Below, in pieces: positions 8,274 to 13,607 of a DNA stretch of 13,607 nucleotides (the first letter of the stretch is position 1; each line of letters begins with the position of its first letter). The notes below the pieces were generated by a model. The model saw only the letters and a program-made list of their open reading frames with translations. It was not told the DNA's origin and did not search any database. The translations under genes were made by a program, and so were the position numbers. The stretch comes from Ophiocordyceps camponoti-saundersi (nom. inval.) (Eukaryota > Ascomycota > Sordariomycetes > Hypocreales > Ophiocordycipitaceae): NCBI GenBank assembly GCA_003339415.1, contig PDHQ01000620.1, forward strand, positions 1 through 13,607. Direction: 5' to 3'.

Positions 8274-8278
8274 AACGA
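8199..8278 (+). repeat. GA tract in U2
   Basis: Purine-only sequence, largely alternating GA, directly after the TA microsatellite. It is equivalent to the much longer GA minisatellite of U1 and the short one in U3. Confidence 0.85.
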
Positions 8279-8459
8279 AATATAAATAGGGAAAAAAATA
8301 CCCGTTTGCTTATATAACTACTATAGGCGATAGAGCGAAGAGGGATACGAAAGGAGAAGTAGTTAGGCGAAATAAAAATAAGCCGCGAGATACTACGTTT
8401 ACGCGAGCGAGAGTATAAGGAAACTAGTAAGAGGTGGAAAAGGTAGCGTAAGGAACGAC

Positions 8460-8905
8460 GTATATAGCGATAGGAGTAGTAAGAGAGCGAGGCGACGAGG
8501 AGAGTAACGAGAGAGCGAAAGAACGAGGAGAGTGATAAGAGAGCGAGAGGACTAAAAAGCGAGAGATCGAAAGGGCGAGGAGAGTGGCGAGAGCGGTAAG
8601 AGGACTAAAAAGCGAGAGATCGAAAGGGCGAGGAGAGTGGCGAGAGCAGTAAGAGGACTAAAGAGCGAGAGATCGAAAAGGCGAGGAGACTAGCGGCAGA
8701 GGGAGGAAAGGGCAAGGAGAGTGGCGAGAGAGCGAGGGGACGATAGAGTAGCGAGAAAGCGAGGGGATGATAGAGTGGCGAGAGATCGAAAGGGCGAGAA
8801 GGGAATAGAATAGCGGGAGAGCGAGAGGGGAGAACTAGCGAAGTGGCGAGAGAGGTAGGAAATTAAGGAGGGGAAAAAAGATAAGAGGATAAGGGGGGGA
8901 GGGGA
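8460..8905 (+). repeat. Block C purine minisatellite in U2, 53-base period
   Basis: Purine-rich sequence built on GCGAGAG and GGCGAG motifs. A clear 53-base period is seen three times: GGACTAAA starts at 8549, 8602 and 8655. The tract ends in a G-rich run near 8895-8905. The minus strand has long stretches without stops here because CT-rich DNA has few of them, so no gene is inferred. Confidence 0.85.
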
Positions 8906-9119
8906 GATCTAAATATTATATTTAAAATAAAGAACTAATTCTATAAGGCAGCTTTATTACTATAAGTTGTCTCCGAGGCTAAAGTTACGATTTATAAATC
9001 TAATAATAGCTTTAAAGGAAAGTTAAAAAGTTAGATTCCTAGTTAGGTTTATTTATATAAAAGATAAAGAGTGAAGGCTAGCAGATAAGTTAACTATAGC
9101 TAGAGGGTAATGCACGCGC

Positions 9120-9846
9120 GAGTAGCCTTAATTTATAGTATTTCTAAAACCGAAAGTTTTTATAAACTACTTACATAGTAACCTTATAGCTAAGTAGGCT
9201 AATCCGAATATAAGGATAGAGAATAAGGGGAGGGGTTTATAAAGAATAGCTAACTACTCTTCGCTATCGGTAGTATCGTTACTGCTTAGCGGATCTATTT
9301 AAGGGTAGGAGGGGAGTGTAGCCGGAATCTGAAAGGAAGTGTAGCTACGCTGCTAGTAGAAGAGGATATACGTCGCATAGGCACTGTTTTCGAAAAAAGG
9401 TATTCTAGTATAGCGGATAAAGGGGTGTGGCGAGTTAACGTAGCAGTAACGCGTGGAAACTTAAATAGGCGATCCTTCCGAGGCCGCGAGGTAAGCTTAG
9501 ATAGGCGATCCTCTCGACGCCGCGAGGATAGCGCGGAAGTAGCTTCTTAACCGTATAATCTTAATAACCTCTCGCTTAGTTAGGTCGTCGCGTTTAAAGC
9601 GTAGGGTGACGGGGTGGGCGGGATGAGAGAGAAGTGCGGTCTTGTCGGGCTATATAGGGTTAGTAGGAGGGTTTATTTATTAAGAAGAGAAGAAGGTGTT
9701 ATAAAAAGGTAGAAGGACCGCTAGTAGCCGTCGAAATAGTCGGTTCTAAAAGGCAAAACGATAAGATTATATCGCTGCCGCTAGTGACACTGTTTTTTGA
9801 TCGGACCGAGGTGAGTAGAGTGAGTAACGACGATAGGATCTATAGC
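9120..9846 (-). pseudogene. Decayed minus-strand coding sequence in U2 block D
   Basis: A minus-strand frame from about 9846 down to 9120 can be aligned codon by codon with 12754-12020 in U3. Shared text includes RRYSL at the start, INPPTNP, the segment TKREVIKIIRLRSYF, LAASEGSP, FEN, and DPLSS followed by an acidic end (DSEE), then a hydrophobic run (FSILIFGLAYLAI) that could be a membrane segment if translated. About ten in-frame stops lie above the acidic end, all TAA or TAG. One is TAA where U3 keeps CAA (Gln), a direct RIP-type difference. The two copies differ by an in-frame gain of 15 bases before the acidic end. No known domain is recognised. The frame may be the continuation of the one starting at 10699, but the DNA between E and D is not open. 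Whether the hydrophobic tail was coding is uncertain. Confidence 0.45.
9467..9535 (+). repeat. GC-rich 36-base direct repeat in block D
   Basis: AGGCGATCC starts at 9467 and 9503, each copy followed by a CGAGG or CGACG plus CCGCGAGG segment. The period of 36 bases is a multiple of three and doubles a short motif in the minus-strand frame (AASRGSP and AASEGSP). The same pair is found in U3 at 12374 and 12410. The part is rich in CpG and almost unchanged between units. Confidence 0.7.
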
Positions 9847-10109
9847 CTTATTATGGAAGATTAACTAGGGAAAGAAGGAACGAAAATAAAGAGGAAATAC
9901 TATATAGAGAGGGAGATAGGGGGAGGGGTGTAAGAATATAAAATACCTTTTTTTATTAAATCGCGAGGTTAACGATTATAAGGAGGCTAAGATGATAGAA
10001 GAGAGAAAGAAACGTATTATATATATATAGGTATATATATGCGTGAAAGGAAAAGGAGGGAGAGGGGGGGAAAAATAAGACGGGGAGATATAGGATACGA
10101 TTATAGTAT

Positions 10110-10699
10110 AGAAGATAAATAGTTATATCTTTCTATCGTTAAACCGTATATCTAGAATATAAATAGAGTTAAGGGCTATGTTAGGCACTTTCGGAATTGA
10201 ATTATTCGCCGTTATCGAACCTATCTTAGAGGCCGTGGTACTTCGTAAAATATCCTCGGAGGTAGGCATATTTAAGCTATTTAGCGGCAGAGAGATTTTC
10301 TCGTATAATAAGCTCTTAGTATCTTCGGGCTCGATATTAAAAAGAGGGCTCCGTGAACTATAATATATAATTAGGTTAGTTATTAGGTAAGAAGGAAGGG
10401 GGGAGGCATCTAGTTACCGCGTAATATTCTAACTAGTTAGCGTTATAATATATATAAACCGGAGAACCGTAATATCCCTCGGATAGCCGGAGCTCGAGAC
10501 TATTAGCGAAAGAATAAGTATATATCTGAAAGGGCGTCGTGCGCCGCCTTAGCGGCCTATGCTTATTCTTTTTTTGCCTCGGGTATATTCCCTAAGCTTA
10601 GAGGGTTATTAGCTGCGGCGCGGGAGTTGGGTGCTATATTATAAGCCGGTTAGGCTAACCTCGACCGGTAGGATTGTTACTAGACCTCGCTATAGGCAT
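10110..10699 (-). pseudogene. Decayed minus-strand frame spanning U3 block A, the junction and U2 block E
   Basis: The ATG at 10699-10697 (Met-Pro-Ile-Ala-Arg-Ser-Ser-Asn) is the counterpart of the one at 7965. One base more than in the U2 copy between the ATG and the junction shifts the frame. Block E, read in the frame matching U1, is then open from about 10440 to 10130 and holds SPLFNIEPEDTKSLL and MPTSEDILRSTTASKIG. Above that it has TAA or TAG stops at the same places as U1 (for example before Leu-Asp in both). E has no length difference between the two units over about 330 bases. No domain is recognised. The plus strand is open at 10178-10363 too, and the substitution pattern between the copies does not favour third positions in either reading, so both are decaying without constraint now. 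Confidence 0.4.
10506..10576. repeat. Junction palindrome module U2/U3
   Basis: GCGAAAGAATAAG (10506-10518) faces CTTATTCTTTTTTTGC (10562-10577). The distance of 56 bases between the arm starts is the same as at the U1/U2 junction. The inner palindrome GCCGCCTTAGCGGC (10543-10556) has one change from the perfect version. Confidence 0.8.
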
Positions 10700-10897
10700 C
10701 GTAATAAAGAATATATACGGTGCCTAAGGAAGCGAAGTGTTAGTATACGATACTACGCGTTTATCTGCTCGAGGGTTCGTAGCGAGGAAGAGGATATAAG
10801 GAGGAAAGAGGAGAGGTGAAAGGGAAAATAATACTTATTTTATATAGAAGAACGACGAAAATAAGAAAGACGGTTAGAAAGAGCACGAATAAAGGCG

Positions 10898-10923
10898 TAT
10901 ATATATATATATATATATATATA
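10898..10923. repeat. TA microsatellite in U3
   Basis: Alternating TA at the same place as in U1 and U2, followed by a short GA tract (about 10936-10962). Confidence 0.9.
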
Positions 10924-11154
10924 ACTATATATAGAAGGAGGGAGAGAGAGAGAGAGAAATAAAATATAAATAGGGAAAAAAAAAAAACCCGTTTACTTAT
11001 ATAACTAATAAAGGCGATAGAGCGAGGAGATATACGAAAGAAGAAGTAGCTACGCGAAATAAAAATAAGCCGCGAAATAGCGCGTTAACGCGGGCGAGAA
11101 TACGAGGGAGCTGCTAAGAGGTAGAGGAGGTAGTAGGAGAAACGATATATATAG

Positions 11155-11790
11155 CGATAGGAGTAGTAAGAGAGCGAGAAGGGGGAAAAATAGCGAGAGA
11201 GCGAAAGGAGTAGCGAGGGTGGCAAGGGGGCAAGAGAGCGAAAGTTATAAAGAGAGGGCAAGAGGACGAGGAGAGTGGCGAGGGTAGCGAGGGGGCGAGA
11301 GAGCGAAAGTTATAGAGAGAGAGCGAGAGGACGAGGAGAGTGGCGCGAGCGGCGAGAGGACTAAAGAGCGAGAAAAAGAAAGAGCGAGGGGGCGGGGACA
11401 CAAGCGACGGAGCGAGGAAAGGGAAGAGAGTGGCGAGGGAGCGAGAGGGCGAGAATATAAGCGACGGGGCGAGAAAAAGGAAAAGAGTAGCGAGAAAATA
11501 AGAGGGCGAGAGAGCGAAAACGCTAGCGATAGAGCGAGGAAAGGGAAAATAATTACGAAAAGGCGAGGAGAGTGGCGAGAGAGCGAGAGGACGAGAGAGT
11601 GGCGAGAGAGCGAGAGGACGAGAGAGTGGCGAGAGAGCGAGAGATCGAAAAAGCGAGAGATCGAGGACACTAGCGATAGAGCGAGGAAAGGGAAGAGAAT
11701 AGCGAGAGAGCGAGAGGGGAGAGACTAGCAAAGTGGCGGGAGAGGTAGGAAATTAAGGAGGGGAAAAAAGATAAGAGGATAAGGGGGAGA
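11155..11790 (+). repeat. Block C purine minisatellite in U3, 65- and 27-base periods
   Basis: Purine-rich array of GCGAGAG and GTGGCGAG motifs. GCGAAAGTTATA occurs at 11238 and 11303 (65 bases apart). AGTGGCGAGA occurs at 11571, 11598 and 11625 (27 bases apart, three copies). The minus strand reads as a long Ser/Leu/Pro/Arg repeat (SPLSRPLAL type) open for about 200 codons. The composition and the period of 27 explain that openness, and U2 shows no matching protein frame, so no gene is called. Confidence 0.85.
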
Positions 11791-11802
11791 GGGGGGGGGG
11801 GG
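11791..11802 (+). repeat. Poly(G) run, 12 bases
   Basis: Twelve G at the C/D border of U3. The same border in U2 (8895-8905) has a shorter, interrupted G run. Confidence 0.9.
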
Positions 11803-12019
11803 TTAAATATCGTAATTAAAATAAAGTAGTAATTCTATAAAGTAGCTTTATAACTATAAGTCGTCTCTAAGGCTAGAGTTACGGTTTATAAACTTAATAA
11901 TACCTATAAAGAGTTAAAAAGTTAGATTCCCGGTTAGGTTTATTTATATAAGAGGTAAGAAGTAAAGGGTAGTAGATAGTTTAACGATAGCTATTATAAT
12001 ATATACTCGCAACTTAGCC

Positions 12020-12754
12020 TTAATTTATAATATTTCTAATTACGAAAATCTTAATAAATAACTTACACCGTAAACCTATAACTAAGTAGGCGAATCTAGA
12101 TATAAGGATAGAGAATAAGGGGAGGGGTTTATATAGGAAGGCTAATTACTCTTCGCTGTTAGTAGTATCGCCGTCGGTAGTATCGTCGCTACTTAGCGGA
12201 TCCGTATTAAGGTAGGAGATAGGTGTAGCCGGAATCCGAAAGTAAGTGCAGCTACGCTGCTAGCGGAAGCGGATATATATCGTATAAGCACCGTTTTCGA
12301 AAATAGGTATTCTAGTATAATAGATAAAGGGATACGGCGAGTTAAGGTGGGAGCAACGCGTAGAAACCTAAACAGGCGATCCTTCCGAGGCCGCGAGGTA
12401 GTCTTCGATAGGCGATCGTCTCGACGCCGCGAGGACAGCGCGGAAGAAGCTCCTTAACCGTATAATCTTAATAATCTCTCGCTTCGTTATATCGTCGCGT
12501 CTAAGGCGTAAAGTAACGGGGTGGGCGGGATAAGAGAGAAGTGCGGTCTCGTCGGGCTATAGAGGGTTAGTAGGAGGGTTTATTTGCTAGAAAGAAAGGG
12601 ATATATTATAGCAAAGTAGAGGGGCCGCTAGTAAGAGTCGGAACAGTCGGTTCTAAAGGGCAAAATAATAAGATTATATCGCTAGCGCTAGTAAAATTAT
12701 CTTTCGATCGGGCCGAGCAGAGTGGAGCGAATAACGACGATAGGATCTATAGCC
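12020..12754 (-). pseudogene. Decayed minus-strand coding sequence in U3 block D
   Basis: Counterpart of 9120-9846 and the better kept of the two, with about seven TAA or TAG stops above the acidic end against about ten in U2. It keeps CAA (Gln) where U2 has TAA, just before INPPTNP. It contains TKREIIKIIRLRSFF, LAASRRSPIEDYLAASEGSP, TRIPIFENGAYTIYI and DPLSSDDTTDGDTTNSEE, the last with five residues more than U2. A hydrophobic run follows. Two copies aligned without a frameshift over about 200 codons are the main evidence for a real former gene. The function and family are not recognised. The upstream part of the gene in this unit would have been in block E, which is missing here. Confidence 0.5.
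12374..12440 (+). repeat. GC-rich 36-base direct repeat in U3 block D
   Basis: AGGCGATC at 12374 and 12410, matching the pair at 9467 and 9503 in U2. Confidence 0.7.
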
Positions 12755-12988
12755 TTATAGTTAGAATATTAGTAAGGGAAAGAAGGATCGAAGATAAAGG
12801 AATAAATACCTTTTTAGAGAGGGAGCTGGAGAGGTAGAAGAATATATAATATTTTTTTTTTAATTATAAAACTCGAAAATAATAAGGAGGCTAAGATAAT
12901 AGAAGAGAGAAGGAAAAGTATCGTGTGTATATGCGTGTGTGTGTGTGAAAGGAAAAAGGAGATAGAGAGAGCGAGAGAGTAAGAGAGA

Positions 12989-13009
12989 GGGGGGGGGGTG
13001 TTTTTTTTT
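12989..13009 (+). repeat. Poly(G) and poly(T) at the U3 break
   Basis: Ten G, then TG, then nine T. Similarity between U3 and U2 ends inside this tract. It marks the breakpoint where block E is absent and block F begins shortly after. Confidence 0.8.
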
Positions 13010-13034
13010 ATTCCGAAATATTTATATATATTAA

Positions 13035-13401
13035 TAGGATAGGCATAGCAAGGCGCTGCGTTAATAGCTATCCTCGAGTTAGAAATAGCTAGTAAAAAAG
13101 CTACTAAGATATATAAGCTCTAGCTGCTTGTCGGGGGAAAGCGTATCCGTCCGTATAGAGAGCTATTAGAATTTTAGGGCGCGTCTTATATTAGCTAGCT
13201 CGGTAAACTATAGAGAAAAAATATTAGGAGGTGGATTATAGTAAGATAAAGAGGAATATATACTAGAAGGCAGCTACCACGCGAGGGCGGCTAGTAAAAG
13301 GTATATAGTATACGTCTACGATAGCTATTAGAGGTAGACGGCTGTTTACGAAGTAGGAAGGAACGTATATAGTTTTAGTAAGGCGTCTAGCGTAAGGTCG
13401 G
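13035..13401 (+). repeat. Block F, copy 2, with weak pogo-type helix-turn-helix text
   Basis: Diverged copy of 6030-6394, again placed directly before block A. On the plus strand, from about 13056, one frame reads ALIAILELEIASKKATKIYKL, and further on KRIRPYRELLEF and later NIRRWI. The spacing of Ala-Ile, a Lys-Ala-x-Lys-Ile-Tyr helix and a later Arg-Trp-Ile recalls the Psq/CENP-B-type DNA-binding N-terminus of pogo/Fot1 transposases. Stops in it are TAG. There is no catalytic domain in the window, and the minus strand is partly open as well, so this identity is weak. The homology between the two F copies is firmer than the protein guess. Confidence 0.5.
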
Positions 13402-13538
13402 CTTATCTTCTTCGATCGCGCGGGTTTCGGCGAGCGTGGCGCGTTATTAGCTATAGCGCGGGAGTCGAGTGCGATATTAGGAGCGCGGCTAGGCTTACCT
13501 CCCCGAGTGGTAGCGTTATCCGACTTCGTCGTGGGTAT
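13266..13538 (-). pseudogene. Open minus-strand frame from U4 block A into block F
   Basis: From the ATA at 13538-13536, which matches the ATG of U2 and U3, the minus strand is open for 91 codons to a TAG at 13265-13263. It starts Ile-Pro-Thr-Thr-Lys-Ser-Asp-Asn, close to Met-Pro-Thr-Thr-Lys-Ser-Ser-Asn in U2. It goes on through a basic stretch (RSKKISRPYARR) to IYVPSYFVNS. U4 has one more base than U1 to U3 after GGTAAG, and this base keeps the frame open. Reading U2 in the shifted frame gives matching text (NIAPDSRAAANN against NIALDSRAIANN). This may be the least damaged form of the N-terminus. The family is unknown. Confidence 0.4.
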
Positions 13539-13541
13539 CGC
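13402..13541. repeat. Tandem unit U4, fragment of block A
   Basis: CTTATCTTCTTCG at 13402 matches the left end of U2 and U3 (CTTATTCTTTTTCGC). The shared sequence around GCGCGGGAGTCG (13457) and GACTTCGTCGTGGGTATCG follows. Similarity stops near 13541, just before the poly(T) run, so the rest of the unit is missing or displaced by whatever the poly(T) belongs to. Confidence 0.7.
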
Positions 13542-13549
13542 GAGAATAG

Positions 13550-13551
<2 letters not shown>

Positions 13552-13596
<45 letters not shown>
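13552..13596 (-). repeat. Poly(T) run, 45 bases
   Basis: Forty-five T followed by GTTGTTGTTTT. Read on the minus strand this is AAC repeats and then poly(A), as at the 3' end of a LINE-like copy whose body lies to the right of the window. It interrupts block A of U4. The right end of the window is too close to see the element. Confidence 0.85.
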
Positions 13597-13597
<1 letters not shown>

Positions 13598-13607
13598 TTG
13601 TTGTTTT

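Larger units (their letters stand above)
7829..10518. repeat. Tandem unit U2, the complete copy (A-B-C-D-E)
   Basis: The most complete unit. Its blocks are A (7829-8193), B (about 8280-8460), C (purine minisatellite, about 8460-8905), D (about 8910-10067) and E (10068-10518). Start-to-start distance to U3 is 2,733 bases. E matches U1 with one net length difference in about 450 bases and about 34 substitutions in the 186 bases 10178-10363. D matches U3 closely over more than 1 kb. The likely former gene content is on the minus strand. The unit type is unknown: a transposon array, a subtelomere-like satellite and a rolling-circle-type array are all possible. Confidence 0.85.
10562..12998. repeat. 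Tandem unit U3, truncated after block D (A-B-C-D)
   Basis: Blocks A (10562-10923), B (about 10960-11155), C (about 11155-11802) and D (11805 to about 12998) follow the order of U2. Similarity to U2 ends at the G run 12989-12998. U2 continues there into block E (10068 onward), while U3 continues into a T run and then block F. Block C is longer than in U2 and has a different internal repeat structure. Confidence 0.85.

Noticed and set aside
10178..10363. Plus-strand 61-codon open frame in block E, also open in U1 at 7432-7626
   Set aside because: The minus-strand reading of the same DNA is more protein-like and agrees with a minus-strand ATG and with block D. Differences between the two copies show no third-position excess that would support the plus frame.
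11114..11731. Long minus-strand open frames (about 205 and 141 codons) rich in Ser, Leu, Pro and Arg
   Set aside because: They lie wholly in the block C purine minisatellite. CT-rich DNA has few stops and the 27-base period keeps the frame. The text is low-complexity and U2 has no matching protein.

Overview
The window looks like a gene-poor, repeat-filled stretch of a filamentous ascomycete genome that has been heavily altered by repeat-induced point mutation (RIP). CpA and TpG are rare, TpA is very common and CpG is not depleted. In 1561-1620 I count 13 TpA against 9 ApT, and one CpA and no TpG against four ApC plus GpT. I see no intact protein gene, tRNA, rRNA or CRISPR array. What remains are decayed reading frames whose internal stops are nearly all TAA or TAG, as expected when CAA, CAG and TGG are hit by CpA-to-TpA change. 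The species and the element families cannot be fixed from the sequence alone.

Left part (1-6030). A 74-base poly(A) run (277-350) follows a G-rich, weakly mutated start. A single plus-strand frame can be followed from about 515 to 3010 without a net frameshift, with about 40 in-frame TAA/TAG codons. It reads like a decayed ~830-residue protein with a charged, lysine/arginine-rich C-terminal half. On the minus strand, two further decayed frames (4962 down to about 4300, and about 4290 down to 3500) look like helix-rich proteins of a second mobile element. A gypsy-like LTR start motif lies near 5690. These may be one retroelement, but that is inference.

Right part (6030-13550). This is the most interesting region: a head-to-tail array of a long unit built from blocks A-B-C-D-E. 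The one complete unit (U2, 7829-10518) repeats with a period of 2,733 bases. U1 (about 6395-7785) has lost block D and most of C. U3 (10562-12998) has lost block E. U4 (13402-13541) is only the start of A. At both unit junctions lies a palindromic module, with arms of GCGAAAGAATAAG facing CTTATTCTTTTTCGC around a second small palindrome. Outside the array proper, U1 and U4 are preceded not by E but by a different, diverged shared block (F: about 6030-6394 and 13035-13401).

Within the units the likely former coding strand is minus. A start codon (ATG in U2 and U3, ATA in U1 and U4) lies in block A. In the U2-to-U1 case one frame runs from it across the junction palindrome into E. Block D carries a further minus-strand frame kept in both full copies, including an in-frame 15-base length difference. 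Block C and the GA tracts are purine-rich minisatellites with 53-, 65- and 27-base periods. The long open frames they contain are low-complexity artefacts. The window ends in a 45-base poly(T) run.
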